A DNA stretch of 64,000 nt from Saliphagus infecundisoli (GTDB lineage Archaea > Halobacteriota > Halobacteria > Halobacteriales > Natrialbaceae), in the NCBI RefSeq assembly GCF_020177375.1, contig NZ_JAIWHV010000019.1:1-64000 (forward strand), read 5' to 3'. A program made the translations under genes and the position numbers. The notes under the pieces are model-generated. The model saw only the letters and a list, made by a program, of their open reading frames with translations. It searched no databases and had not been told where the DNA came from. Shown piece after piece: positions 1 to 9,311 of the stretch (the stretch's first letter is position 1; each line of letters begins with the position of its first letter).

Positions 1-129
1 GCGAGCACGCTCGCGCAACTTATCGGAGGGAAACGCTCTTTGAATCCGGTCAACAACTACGGAATCCGGTGGGGTGTAAGTCATACTCTCCACCGGGTTC
101 CTCAAACTGGTAGCACCAGCGATATGTAA
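1..129 (+). CDS. C-terminal end of an unidentified protein (partial)
   Basis: Frame 1 is open from the first base of the window to a TAA at 127-129, giving 42 residues that end in GSTSDM. I do not recognise the family; the stretch has no membrane segment or clear motif. The start lies outside the window. It is reported because the frame is open to the edge and a small opposite-strand frame follows at once, but a chance open frame of this length is possible. Confidence 0.3.
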   Translation, partial: ASTLAQLIGGKRSLNPVNNYGIRWGVSHTLHRVPQTGSTSDM

Positions 130-132
130 TCA

Positions 133-234
133 TCAGATGGCGGTGGTTCGGGTCGTTAAACTAGAAGGGATGACGACGAGTACGATTCCGAGCACGATGC
201 CCAACATAAACGTGGACGGACTGGAATTCGCCAT
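133..234 (-). CDS. Possible 33-residue hydrophobic peptide
   Basis: An ATG at 232-234 (read leftward) opens a 33-codon frame ending in TGA at 133-135. The middle is strongly hydrophobic (LGIVLGIVLVVI) and would make one membrane helix; the tail is short and polar. Very small single-helix proteins are common in haloarchaea but are easily confused with chance frames. No function can be assigned. Confidence 0.25.
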   Translation of the reverse strand: MANSSPSTFMLGIVLGIVLVVIPSSLTTRTTAI

Positions 235-482
235 ATACGAACCCCTGTGTGGGACAGGCGTATAGGTTTCCACTCGTGACGACCTGATTCACCGCTCGTC
301 GCTGTTCCGGGACGGATGCCAGAGGATAGTTCACAGATGCTCGTTGTCCGCTGAAGAGGGGATTCAGTTGTCGCTGGAGTCAATCGGCTGGGGCGATTGA
401 CGCTGACGGTCCTGTCTGCTGTGCGGATTCGATAGAATAGATCAGGCTCTCTGCGAACAGAACGACACTTCCGATGATAAAC

Positions 483-1877
483 CATTGGTGTTCGGTTAAG
501 CATTGGATCGCCTTGTGAAGGCTTCAGCCACTCGTTCGCTGAGTAAGAGGCGTGATTTCTCTGGTTGACGAGCATCACGAAACATCAACTCCGACAGGTT
601 CGGCGGTGGATGCCCGAACGACTGGCTCAAATCTTCAAGGATGAGCTGGGCGAGAGACCGGAAGGTCTTCGCCCAGCGTTCCCGGGGGAATATCGTCTCA
701 GGGAACAGCTCCTGAAACACACCGAGTAAGGCTCTGCTGACCACAAGCGTCAGCAGAGCCGCCACAACCAGCAGTTCCACGATTGCTGGATCGCTTGTCT
801 GGAACTTCTCCAGCCCGTATAGCGATTTTAACTCTCGGAACAGCAACTCCACCTCCCACCGCAACCCATACAGCGCCGCAACCTGTCTCGGAGTGAACTC
901 ATCGGGCAAGTTCGTGACGTACAGATGGTAGTCGTCGGTGTCCTCGTTGCGGACACCGACGACGCGGAACTCCATCGTGTCGGTTGACTGTTTCCCAGCG
1001 TACGGCCGTCGCTTGAACGTGATCTCCACAGTCACGTCGATGAGCTCTCGTGTGAGGTCGCCCAGAACGTCCTGAAGGCGACGGCCTGGCAAGGAAATGG
1101 CGCGCCCGCGCCATTTCCGCCGCTCTCCGACGATTAACGGGTTCGCGTTCGATTTCAGCCGCGTCAGAAAGAACCCGCCGTTTTCCTCGATCAACGCGAA
1201 CCGGCGGAAACTGTAGAACCCGAGATCGAACAGCAACAACCGGCCTCGCAGCCAGCTCCCTGTGTGGAGCTGGCTGCTCTCCTGGGTGCGTTCGTCGGTG
1301 AGCTGGAATTGTTCGAGGCTCTGAGTAGTGGCATTATGGACGAGGTGAAGCTTTGCGCCGGACTGATCCGAGTGAGTCGCTGGAAACTCGCTGAGGAGCC
1401 GATGCAACCGGAAAACGGTTGCATCGGCGATCAGCACCTCACGAAACAACTCGAACCGTGGAGCAATCGTGTGAGGAACCGCGACCTCCTCGAGAGCATG
1501 CTCGAGGAGGTCGCTCATCAATGCAGCAAGTGCTGGTGTGAACCGATCGTAGAAGCTGGAGCGAGCAACAGTCTGGTTAGTCGCTGCGGAGTAGGCACGC
1601 TGAAACCCGGCGATAGTACGGGCTTCGCCGTCGACGGCGAAGCCCATGATAAGCGTCCAGACGAGCATCGTGATGTCGATCTTCCGGGTGCGTTCGACGA
1701 CATCGCGCTCGCGCGCGATGTCTTCGATAAGCGCTGCTGGAAAGAGGGAAGTCAGCCGCCGTCGAATGAGGTCTGGGGAGAGTTTCGTTAGCACAACCTC
1801 TCCCCACGCGGTCTACAACGATAACTTCGTCAACAGAGCGCAGTCTCTCGGTTTCTCGGCTTAACCGAACACGGATG
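483..1877 (-). mobile_element. Intact ISH8-type (IS4 family) insertion sequence
   Basis: The element is 1395 bp and carries one transposase gene. Its ends are near-perfect inverted repeats: the left end begins CATTGGTGTTCGGTTAAGC and the right end, read inward, begins CATCCGTGTTCGGTTAAGC. It is flanked by a perfect 10-bp direct repeat GATGATAAAC at 473-482 and 1878-1887, the expected target duplication. Matching ends, an intact transposase and an unmutated duplication indicate a recent insertion, apparently into non-coding DNA. Confidence 0.93.
496..1794 (-). CDS. IS4-family (ISH8-type) transposase
   Basis: A 432-residue DDE transposase that cuts and pastes the surrounding element. The first acidic motif is around LIADATVF (about residue 120) and the second around LLFDLGFYS (about 187). 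The C-terminal IS4 signature Y-x2-R-x3-E-x6-K is complete in YGLRWEVELLFRELK near residue 308. The start is a GTG. The frame is uninterrupted and the gene fills the element between its inverted repeats, so it is probably functional. Family assignment to the ISH8 group rests on length, signature and the end sequences. Confidence 0.92.
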   Translation of the reverse strand: MLTKLSPDLIRRRLTSLFPAALIEDIARERDVVERTRKIDITMLVWTLIMGFAVDGEARTIAGFQRAYSAATNQTVARSSFYDRFTPALAALMSDLLEHALEEVAVPHTIAPRFELFREVLIADATVFRLHRLLSEFPATHSDQSGAKLHLVHNATTQSLEQFQLTDERTQESSQLHTGSWLRGRLLLFDLGFYSFRRFALIEENGGFFLTRLKSNANPLIVGERRKWRGRAISLPGRRLQDVLGDLTRELIDVTVEITFKRRPYAGKQSTDTMEFRVVGVRNEDTDDYHLYVTNLPDEFTPRQVAALYGLRWEVELLFRELKSLYGLEKFQTSDPAIVELLVVAALLTLVVSRALLGVFQELFPETIFPRERWAKTFRSLAQLILEDLSQSFGHPPPNLSELMFRDARQPEKSRLLLSERVAEAFTRRSNA

Positions 1878-1887
1878 GATGATAAAC

Positions 1888-2182
1888 AGGGTACTGATTG
1901 AGACGCGGAATCGACAAACACCCAGTACAGCGGCGCGGCAATGGATGGCTTCGTGCCAGTGCCGCGATTTTGGCGACGAGGGGCCACAGCATCCACAGGT
2001 ACACAAGCCTACAATTGCAGCGCTTTCCGCAGTTCTCTCCGTCAGACCCGCACGTTCTCGCCAATAGCGGGCGATGAGCGACGCATTCAATCTGATTAGC
2101 GTGCTCAGCATTCCGACGACGATGAGTTGGACGTGTCGCAAAGTCCTTAGAGCAAATTGCATCGATTATTTGATGACGACAA
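1888..2182. other. Non-coding stretch right of the IS element
   Basis: About 300 bases between the ISH8-type element and the next promoter. Several frames are open by chance, but none has a convincing start or family resemblance. It is the continuation of the DNA into which the element inserted. Confidence 0.4.
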
Positions 2183-2191
2183 ATTTATATG
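2183..2191 (+). promoter_or_regulatory. TATA-box candidate for the sensor-regulator gene
   Basis: The A/T-rich motif ATTTATATG is centred about 31 bases before the ATG at 2218, the usual place for an archaeal TATA box on a transcript with little or no leader. No ribosome-binding site is seen before the ATG, which fits a near-leaderless message. Confidence 0.5.
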
Positions 2192-2217
2192 AATGAGTAT
2201 TCAATTATGAACCACCT

Positions 2218-5064
2218 ATGGTACCTATTGATTCCGTTCTAAACTCTTCCCGTGTCTTGTTGGCTGGCACGACTGAATGGGTAGAAACGTTCGAAGAGAA
2301 ACTTCGGACACAGACCGAAGCATCCATAATGAAAGTTAACACAGCTCAGGAAGTCCACAAGGCTCTTGAAGAGCCACTTGACTGTCTCGTCACCGAGTAC
2401 GTCCTTGAGGGGACAAGCGGGACTGATCTACTCTCAGTAATTCGAGCCGAAACGATGACACTTCCGATCATCATCTGTACTGCAGATGGAGATGAGGCCG
2501 TCGCCAGCGAGGCAGTCAGTGCTGGTGCGACCGACTACGTCCCGATCGGTGGCTCGGCTTACGGAGTTGAGGAACTCTTCGAGCGGACCGAACGTGCCGT
2601 CCGTTCGGCCCGGCGAGCGACGACCCGCCGCGAGCGTGCAAAGCAGTTCGACGCCGTCTTTCACGACACACGAACGGCGACGTGGGTTTTAGACCCTGAT
2701 GGCAGTGTGGCCCGTCTCAACCGAACGGCCCGCGGGATGGTCGAAGCCGACGCTGTGAACGTCGTCGGAAAACTCTTTTCGACGCTTTCTTGTTGGCAGA
2801 AATCTGGAGACGATATCGAATCACTGGTCGAAAACGCCCGTGAGGGTGGATTCGCTAGTGCGGTCGTTTCTCAACCGTCTCGTCTCGAGGATCCCCGTGT
2901 CGTCGAGCTCTCGGTACGCACTGTTGAGAACGAACGCAACGAAATCGTCTCAATCGTCGTCGAGGGCGTCGATATCACCGACCGGGTCGGCCTCGAACGT
3001 GACCTCCGGCGCTCGGAGGAACTCCACCGGGTCACGTTGAACAATATGACTGACACCGTCCTCATTACCGACGAGAACGGCGAGTTTACCTACGTTTGCC
3101 CGAACGTCCACTTTATTTTCGGGTACACTGCAAAGGAGATCCGTGAGCAAGGAACGATTGAGGACTTGCTCGGAGGGGACCTCTTCGACCGGCAGAAACT
3201 CGCTAAACAAGGCGTCCTCAAAAACATTGAGTGTACGGCGACCGACAAAGCAGGTCGAGAACACACCCTATTGGTCAACATCCGAGAAGTCTCGATCCAG
3301 GGCGGGACCCTTCTCTATAGCTGTCGGGACGTCACGAAGCGAAAGCAACGCGAGGAGGCCCTGGCGACCCTCCAGGGAACCGCCCGAGACTTCCTCTACG
3401 CGGGGACTCACGCCGAGATCGCCGGCCACGTCGTGGACGACACGCCGGGCGTGCTCGATCTCGAGACGAGCGCCGTCTACCTCTTCGACGCCGACGCCAA
3501 CGACCTCCGTCCGGCGGCCCAGTCGGCGGCGATGGAGGAACTCAACGGGCCCCTCCCGACGGTCCACGCCGACGGCGAGACGCTTCCGAGCCACAGCTTC
3601 GTCGCCAACGAGGTACTGTTTCTTGCGGACGTCCACGACGACGACCGACTCGAGAACCCAGCAACGGACCTCCGAAGCGCGTGTTATATCCCTCTCGGCG
3701 ACCACGGCGTTTTCGTCGCTGGCTCCCCGGAGGTCGGTGTCTTTGATGAGGTGCGCCGAGAGCTTGCAGACCTCCTCGCCGCGACAGCGGAGGCAGCCCT
3801 CGATCGAGTCAATCGAGAATCTCGTCTTCGAGAACAAGATCGAACCCTGAAGCGCCGGAATGACCAGCTCACCGATCTGAATCGAGTCAACGAGACGATC
3901 CGAGAGATCGACCAGGCGATCGTCCAGGCCGAGACACGCTCGGAGATCAACCACGCGGTCCCCGAACTTCTGACCGCCGACGACCGCTTCTCGTTCGCCT
4001 GGATCGGGACGGTTGATCCAGATGGCGACAATCTCGAACCCCAAACCTGGGCTGGTAATGAACAGGGGTATCTCGACAGCCGGTCGTTTCCCGCCGAGTC
4101 CTCGGAGACCGAGCCCGCGAGTCGGACCGCAGCAACCGGGACGATGACAACGGTCGAAAACGTCGCCAAAGGGCTTCGTGAGGAGCCATGGCGGTCGGAC
4201 GCCCTCGCTCGGGACTACCTGTCGGTACTAAGCCTCCCACTGGCCTACAACGACCTCACCCACGGTATGCTGACGGTCTACGCTGACAGTCGGAATGCGT
4301 TCGATGGCACGACCCGAGACGTGCTGGTCGAACTCGGGGAAACCATCGCCGCCGCGATCAGCGCAATTGAACGCAAGAATGCCCTGCTCACGGCATCGAT
4401 GACCCGTCTCGAGTTCACCGTCAATGATCCAGGGTTCGTCCTTTCTCGGATCGCTCACAATGCTGACTGTCGGCTCTCCTATCGAGGCGGGATTCAGCAG
4501 ACTGCGGAGGGGAGTTACGTGTTCGTCGCCGTTGAGGACGTCGACGCCGTCACGGAGGCGGCAGTCGACCTCGTCGGGGTCGAGACCGTCCAGCAGATTA
4601 GCGCCGACAACGGAGAAGGAATCCTTCGGTTGGAGCTCGCAGCCCCGTTCATTGCCCTGGATCTGGCAGATCACGGTGCCGTATTCCGGGAAGCCACTGC
4701 AGAGCCGTCTGAAACGACGATCGTGATCAATGTGCCTGAGACGGTCGACACTCGGGCGATCACCAGGCTCATTCAAGAGGCGTTCAACGACGTGAAGTTA
4801 CGCGCCAAGCGGACAGTAGACCGAACGCCGGAGGACAACTCCTCTACCGGTGCTCTTAGCGAATTAACCAACCGCCAACTTGAGGTCGTCCAGACAGCGT
4901 ACTACAGCGGCTTTTTCGAGTCGCCCCGCGAGAGTACAGGTCAGGACGTCGCAGCAGCCCTCGACATCTCACCAACTGCGTTCTACAACCATATCCGGAC
5001 CGTCCAGAAGAAATTGTTTACAGCATTGTTCGATGATGGATCGCCACCAGTTGCCACAGCTTAG
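2218..5064 (+). CDS. Multi-sensor bacterio-opsin-activator-type regulator with degenerate receiver
   Basis: A 948-residue cytoplasmic regulator. In order it has a receiver-like domain (about 1-125), two PAS domains (about 143-255 and 262-375), two GAF-like domains (about 380-520 and 545-715), a bacterio-opsin-activator domain (about 720-870) and a C-terminal HTH_10 DNA-binding domain (about 880-935, ending in the TSPTAFYNHIRTVQKKL recognition segment). This is the haloarchaeal Bat layout, so it probably senses a small ligand, redox state or light and controls transcription. The receiver is unusual: the position of the phosphorylated Asp is Glu60 (CLVTEY), and the usual Lys near the end of the domain is missing (ATDYVPIG). 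It is therefore unlikely to be switched by phosphorylation. The target genes are unknown; no operon partner is adjacent. Confidence 0.88.
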   Translation: MVPIDSVLNSSRVLLAGTTEWVETFEEKLRTQTEASIMKVNTAQEVHKALEEPLDCLVTEYVLEGTSGTDLLSVIRAETMTLPIIICTADGDEAVASEAVSAGATDYVPIGGSAYGVEELFERTERAVRSARRATTRRERAKQFDAVFHDTRTATWVLDPDGSVARLNRTARGMVEADAVNVVGKLFSTLSCWQKSGDDIESLVENAREGGFASAVVSQPSRLEDPRVVELSVRTVENERNEIVSIVVEGVDITDRVGLERDLRRSEELHRVTLNNMTDTVLITDENGEFTYVCPNVHFIFGYTAKEIREQGTIEDLLGGDLFDRQKLAKQGVLKNIECTATDKAGREHTLLVNIREVSIQGGTLLYSCRDVTKRKQREEALATLQGTARDFLYAGTHAEIAGHVVDDTPGVLDLETSAVYLFDADANDLRPAAQSAAMEELNGPLPTVHADGETLPSHSFVANEVLFLADVHDDDRLENPATDLRSACYIPLGDHGVFVAGSPEVGVFDEVRRELADLLAATAEAALDRVNRESRLREQDRTLKRRNDQLTDLNRVNETIREIDQAIVQAETRSEINHAVPELLTADDRFSFAWIGTVDPDGDNLEPQTWAGNEQGYLDSRSFPAESSETEPASRTAATGTMTTVENVAKGLREEPWRSDALARDYLSVLSLPLAYNDLTHGMLTVYADSRNAFDGTTRDVLVELGETIAAAISAIERKNALLTASMTRLEFTVNDPGFVLSRIAHNADCRLSYRGGIQQTAEGSYVFVAVEDVDAVTEAAVDLVGVETVQQISADNGEGILRLELAAPFIALDLADHGAVFREATAEPSETTIVINVPETVDTRAITRLIQEAFNDVKLRAKRTVDRTPEDNSSTGALSELTNRQLEVVQTAYYSGFFESPRESTGQDVAAALDISPTAFYNHIRTVQKKLFTALFDDGSPPVATA

Positions 5065-5183
5065 TAGGGGTTCGATAATCAACCTTGACTGTATTGGTGG
5101 TTCGATTATCATTGATCAGATATACCCTTATACACTTAGTATTATTTTACGAGCCCCGGTCACAGACCGGTGGCCTGATCATA

Positions 5184-5327
5184 ATGAGAGACGTCGAAAT
5201 CAACTCCGACGACGAAAGCCCTTACGAGTGTTTCGAGTGTGGCACCATCATCGTCGCAGAGGACAATCCCGGCACCTGTCCGGACTGTGGCGGCTCGATG
5301 CGCAATCGATGGACCCCTATTGAGTAA
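5184..5327 (+). CDS. Small rubrerythrin-like zinc-ribbon protein
   Basis: A 47-residue protein with two CxxC pairs (CFECG at residue 16 and CPDCGG at 32) forming one zinc ribbon of the rubrerythrin-like type (I believe the DUF7129 group). The ATG at 5184 is chosen because it starts just before the conserved acidic N-terminus; an upstream in-frame start would add unrelated residues. It ends two bases before the glutamate dehydrogenase start, so the two are almost certainly co-transcribed and perhaps translationally coupled. That arrangement suggests a link to nitrogen metabolism, but its biochemical role is not known. Confidence 0.8.
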   Translation: MRDVEINSDDESPYECFECGTIIVAEDNPGTCPDCGGSMRNRWTPIE

Positions 5328-5329
5328 CG

Positions 5330-6616
5330 ATGGCTTCCCCATCCAGCCTTCCCGAGACGTCTGCGGACTCAAGCGAGCCTGAGCCAGCCGTCGAAACGGC
5401 TCGTCGGCAGCTTCAACACGCCGCTGGTCACCTCGAGATCGACCCGAATATCGTCGAGCGCCTGAAACATCCGACGAAGGTCCATGAAGTGAGGGTCCCC
5501 ATCGAGCGCGATGATGGGACCGTCGAGATGTTTACCGGTTATCGGGCCCACCACGACAGTGTCCGCGGGCCCTACAAGGGCGGGCTCAGGTACCATCCCG
5601 ACGTGAGCCGGGATGAGTGCGTTGGTCTCGGGATGTGGATGACCTGGAAATGTGCGGTGATGGATCTCCCTTTTGGCGGAGCCAAAGGCGGCATCGCCGT
5701 TGATCCCAAGCAACTTAGCAGCGACGAGAAGGAACGTCTCACCCGGCGGTTCGCCGAGGAATTACGAAACGTCATCGGTCCGACCATCGACATCCCCGCC
5801 CCCGACATGGGCACCGATCCCCAGACGATGGCATGGCTGATGGATGCCTACTCGATGCAGGAAGGCGAAACCATCGCGGGCGTCGTCACCGGCAAGCCCC
5901 CAGTGATCGGCGGCAGCGAAGGCCGCGAGGAGGCACCCGGCCGAAGTGTTGCCATCATCACACAGTTAGTTTGTGAACACTTCAATCGTCCCCTCGAGGA
6001 GACGTCCGTCGCGGTCCAAGGCTACGGCAGCGTCGGATCAAATGCTGCCCGCCTGCTCGATGAGTGGGGTGCCACGATCGTCGCGATAAGCGACGTCAAT
6101 GGTGCAATGTACGACCCCGACGGGATCGACACCCGCGCGGTCCCCTCTCATGACGAGGAGCCCGAGGCCGTCACCGATCACGCCGACGACGTGATCACGA
6201 ACGAAGAGTTGCTCACCCTGGACGTCGACGTGCTCATCCCTGCAGCACTCGGAAACGTCATCACGGAGGACAACGCAGACGCGGTCGCCGCAGATATCGT
6301 CGTTGAGGGCGCGAACGGCCCGACGACCTCAACGGGGGACGCGATCCTCGCCGACCGGGGCATTCAGGTGATCCCCGACATCTTAGCGAACGCGGGCGGG
6401 GTCACAGTGAGCTACTTCGAGTGGCTTCAGGACATCAACCGGCGAGCGTGGTCCTTACAACGGGTCAACGACGAACTCGAGGCGGAGATGCGCTCGGCCT
6501 GGCAGGCTGTTCGGGCTGAGTTCGAGGATCGAGAGGTCACCTGGCGGGACGCGGCCTACATCGTCGCGCTCTCGCGAGTCGGGGAAGCCCACGAAGTTCG
6601 AGGTCTCTGGCCATAA
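5330..6616 (+). CDS. gdhB: Glutamate dehydrogenase (Glu/Leu/Phe/Val family)
   Basis: A 428-residue cytoplasmic enzyme interconverting glutamate with 2-oxoglutarate and ammonium using NAD(P). The substrate region shows [11 protein letters not shown], the catalytic-lysine block PFGGAKGGI and PAPDMGTD. The Rossmann domain starts near residue 215 with [17 protein letters not shown], followed by NGPTTSTGD and [12 protein letters not shown]. Length and motifs are normal and nothing is missing. It follows the small zinc-ribbon gene by two bases. Haloarchaea usually carry several paralogues, so the letter in the symbol is tentative. Coenzyme preference cannot be read from the sequence. Confidence 0.93.
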   Translation: MASPSSLPETSADSSEPEPAVETARRQLQHAAGHLEIDPNIVERLKHPTKVHEVRVPIERDDGTVEMFTGYRAHHDSVRGPYKGGLRYHPDVSRDECVGLGMWMTWKCAVMDLPFGGAKGGIAVDPKQLSSDEKERLTRRFAEELRNVIGPTIDIPAPDMGTDPQTMAWLMDAYSMQEGETIAGVVTGKPPVIGGSEGREEAPGRSVAIITQLVCEHFNRPLEETSVAVQGYGSVGSNAARLLDEWGATIVAISDVNGAMYDPDGIDTRAVPSHDEEPEAVTDHADDVITNEELLTLDVDVLIPAALGNVITEDNADAVAADIVVEGANGPTTSTGDAILADRGIQVIPDILANAGGVTVSYFEWLQDINRRAWSLQRVNDELEAEMRSAWQAVRAEFEDREVTWRDAAYIVALSRVGEAHEVRGLWP

Positions 6617-6725
6617 CAGAGTGGACCTCAGCCTTCAGACGATCAATTTCTGGTTCGACTTGACGTACGGTCCTCGCTCGGTTGACCTATTGTGATCGGC
6701 GTGTGAGTGAGGGTCCTAAAATCTG

Positions 6726-7184
6726 TTATCGGGCTGTGGTGACGACGTAGCCGTCGAAATTGAGGATGACCGCCTGGGCAGTGTCGCCAAAGATTGCCTT
6801 CCCTGCCGGGCTGCGCCGGCGTCCCAGGAGGAAAACGTAGTCACAGTCGCGCTCCTCGGCAACCTCGATGATCGCGTCGGCACGGTCGCCATCGTCGTCG
6901 ACGTACCGGCCGACAGCCTCGGTCTCGACGTCCCGATCGGTGAGCAGGTCGCTGATGGCGGTCTCGGCGACCTCCTGGGCGTACGTCGCCGGCTCGACGC
7001 TGTACGAGGAGCCCTCCATGTCCGCGATGGCGCCCAGCACCTCGGCATCGTTTTGGTACTCTTCTTCAGTAACGACGGTCAGAACGGTAAGAGGAGCTCC
7101 CGAGAGTTCTGCGAGCTCTCCGGCTTCCTCGATGACGTCGATGACGCTATCACTCGAATCGGTGACCACGAGCGGTCGGTCCAT
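6726..7184 (-). CDS. Universal stress protein (UspA family)
   Basis: A single-domain Usp of about 152 residues, starting MDRPLVVTDSSDS; an earlier ATG at 7206 is possible but adds residues not found in the family. The Rossmann-like fold is recognisable from the first strand (PLVVTD), the central CDYVFLLGRRRS and the final strand (YVVTTAR). The nucleotide-binding GxxGx9GS motif is altered: RRRSPAGKAIFGDTAQAV keeps only part of the pattern, so ATP binding is uncertain. It is convergent with gdhB. Its role is probably stress or ligand signalling in the cytoplasm; the partner is unknown. Confidence 0.8.
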   Translation of the reverse strand: MDRPLVVTDSSDSVIDVIEEAGELAELSGAPLTVLTVVTEEEYQNDAEVLGAIADMEGSSYSVEPATYAQEVAETAISDLLTDRDVETEAVGRYVDDDGDRADAIIEVAEERDCDYVFLLGRRRSPAGKAIFGDTAQAVILNFDGYVVTTAR

Positions 7185-7240
7185 ACCGATTGATGAGCAG
7201 AGGATCATTAGAAGGTTGGGGCGGTTCGGGCCGAAAGCTG

Positions 7241-7716
7241 TTAATCGTCAGCAGGGGCTGTCTCGGGCCGGTAGCTCTCGCTGATCGCCTTCCACTTGCC
7301 GGTCCGAAACCGGAGGTAGTTGATGGCCGCGGGAACGGTCGTCTCTGCGAGGAACGCGAGGTAGAGCCCCCAGTAGCCCAGGTCGGTCGTCGCGCCGAGA
7401 TAGGCAAGGGGGATCGAGCCACCGAACATCCCAATGAACTGGCTGACGAACGGAACTCGCGTGTCACCGCTTGCATCAAGGGGACCAGCCGCCGCGCCCG
7501 CAACACCCTGAAAGATAACCGCGACGCAGGCCGCGTAGACGAGACTGACCGCGATCGGGACCTCGGGACTGGTCGGGTCGTCAGCAAATAAGCCGACGAT
7601 CTCGGGTGCGAGAGCAGCGACGATCAGGGCTGAGACGAGGTATGTCGCGACCGCAAACCGAATGATGTCCCTGCCGTAGGACTCTGCGACCGCTTCTTTG
7701 TTGGCGCCGAGATGCT
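7241..7716 (-). pseudogene. 5'-truncated MATE efflux transporter
   Basis: A continuous frame encodes about 160 residues of a MATE-family multidrug/cation antiporter C-terminal half. It starts at GQHLGANKEAVAESYGRD, the conserved loop after the first bundle, continues through three or four membrane helices, and ends EYRPET-type before a stop. A full MATE is about 450-480 residues. Upstream of the GQHLGA block the frame runs into unrelated sequence, and no start codon fits. The N-terminal part is therefore lost and the gene is dead. Confidence 0.8.
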
Positions 7717-7776
7717 GACCGCCTCCTCGAGGACTCCGAAACTGATGAGAACCTGTACCTGTCCCTCTCTCATCGG

Positions 7777-8106
7777 TTATCCCACGATCTTCTCTTCTGG
7801 GTTGACGACGTCGAAATTATCCGGTGACTCCCCATACCCGATCGTGGCTCGTTCGACCCAGAACTCGGCATGGGGTTGGACTTCGAGTATCGCCTTCCAC
7901 GCTCCCTTTTGACCATCGTGCGGGACCGCGCTGATACGGCGGCCGGTCTGTTCGTCGGCTCGATCGTCCCACAACGACCACTCCATCAGGATCCGCGGCT
8001 CGTCGTCATCCGCAGTGTTAGACGGAGGATCATCCACACCTGTGGTTTGAGCGCCAGCGGCGAGAGCGTGATGCCTGTACTTGCCACAGCAGACGTACGC
8101 CATCAA
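7777..8106 (-). CDS. Hypothetical protein
   Basis: A 109-residue acidic frame between the MATE remnant and the divergent TFB gene. The last 75 residues (RILMEWSLWDDRADEQ onward) have the composition of a real soluble haloarchaeal protein; the first 25 (with YVCCGKYRHH) look less natural, so the true start may be internal. No family recognised. Its position beside a truncated gene means it could itself be a remnant. Confidence 0.4.
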   Translation of the reverse strand: MMAYVCCGKYRHHALAAGAQTTGVDDPPSNTADDDEPRILMEWSLWDDRADEQTGRRISAVPHDGQKGAWKAILEVQPHAEFWVERATIGYGESPDNFDVVNPEEKIVG

Positions 8107-8182
8107 GCTCTGATAATATAATGATAATAGTATCTACTCGAAAGGAGATCTTAAGGTTCTTCAGAATGGTATCCTTGGTAAC

Positions 8183-9145
8183 ATGGAACGACCTGTCCGC
8201 CAACGTGAAACGAAGAAAGACTCGACGCAGGCCGAAAAACAGGACGAACAAACCTGTGACGAGTGTGGCTCGACCGCCCTCATCATGAGTAGCGATCAGG
8301 GTGAGATCGTCTGCGAAGAGTGTGGATTAGTTGTTGATGAGAAGAATATTGACCATGGACCAGAGTGGCGAGCGTTCAACGCGACCGAACGGAACGAGAA
8401 ATCCAGGGTTGGGGCACCGACCACCCAGACGATGCACGACAAGGGTTTGACGACGACCATCGACTGGAAGAATAAAGACGCCTATGGACGATCGCTCTCG
8501 TCGGACAAACGTCAGCGGATGGGCCGGCTTCGCAAATGGCAAGAACGCATTCGAACCAAAGACGCTGGTGAGCGGAATCTTCAGTTCGCACTTACTGAAA
8601 CTGATCGAATGGCGAGCGCTCTTGGGGTTCCTCAATCGGTTCGCGAAGTGGCGAGTGTCATCTATCGACGAGCGCTCTCGGAAGATCTCATCCGGGGCCG
8701 GTCGATCGAGGGCGTCGCAACGAGCTCACTGTATGCAGCATGTCGCCGAGAGGGTATCCCGCGGAGTCTCGAGGAAATCACCGACGTTTCCCGAGTCGAA
8801 CAAAAAGAGATCGCGAGAACCTATCGGTACATCGCTAACGAACTCTCTCTGGAGATGAGGCCAGTTGATCCGGTGGAGTACGTCCCGCGATTCTGCTCGG
8901 AGTTGGAGGCCAGCGAAGACGTCCAGGCGAAAGCCAAGGAGATCATCGAGACCACGGCCGAGAAGGGATTGCTCTCAGGGAAGTCACCAACGGGGTTTGC
9001 AGCTGCCGCGATCTATGCAGCGTCGTTACTCTGCAACGAGAAGAAAACGCAGAAAGAAGTTGCAGACGTTGCCCGCGTCACTGAAGTCACGATTCGTAAT
9101 CGCTACCAGGAACAGATCGAAACAATGGAACTGCTGTCTTCGTGA
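8183..9145 (+). CDS. tfb: Transcription initiation factor IIB (TFB)
   Basis: A 320-residue archaeal TFB that bridges TBP/TATA DNA and RNA polymerase. The N-terminal zinc ribbon uses C25, C28, C44 and C47 (CDECG...CEECG). The B-reader/linker contains GPEWRAFN, and two cyclin-like repeats follow (about 125-215 and 220-315), each with the usual helix pattern; the second ends in a helix-turn-helix ([11 protein letters not shown]). Haloarchaea carry many TFB paralogues that select different promoters, so this may be an accessory factor serving accessory genes. The ATG is used because it immediately precedes a typical basic, charged N-terminus. Confidence 0.94.
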   Translation: MERPVRQRETKKDSTQAEKQDEQTCDECGSTALIMSSDQGEIVCEECGLVVDEKNIDHGPEWRAFNATERNEKSRVGAPTTQTMHDKGLTTTIDWKNKDAYGRSLSSDKRQRMGRLRKWQERIRTKDAGERNLQFALTETDRMASALGVPQSVREVASVIYRRALSEDLIRGRSIEGVATSSLYAACRREGIPRSLEEITDVSRVEQKEIARTYRYIANELSLEMRPVDPVEYVPRFCSELEASEDVQAKAKEIIETTAEKGLLSGKSPTGFAAAAIYAASLLCNEKKTQKEVADVARVTEVTIRNRYQEQIETMELLSS

Positions 9146-9311
9146 GGAGACTCTCTGTCATCAATTGTTCCGACGACAAGCCAAAAATCGCTCTGCGAGT
9201 TGGTGGATCTTTATAACAAGCTCGAAGACGCGGTTAGAAGCCAGGACATCGTCAAGCAGGTTAACCACCATCCCGGTAGATCCGCAACCAGATGCAGAGC
9301 CTGAAACTCCT

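Noticed and set aside
899-1703. Several long open frames on both strands within the ISH8-type element
   Set aside because: They overlap the transposase in other frames, lack family features and are shadows caused by the G/C-rich third codon positions.
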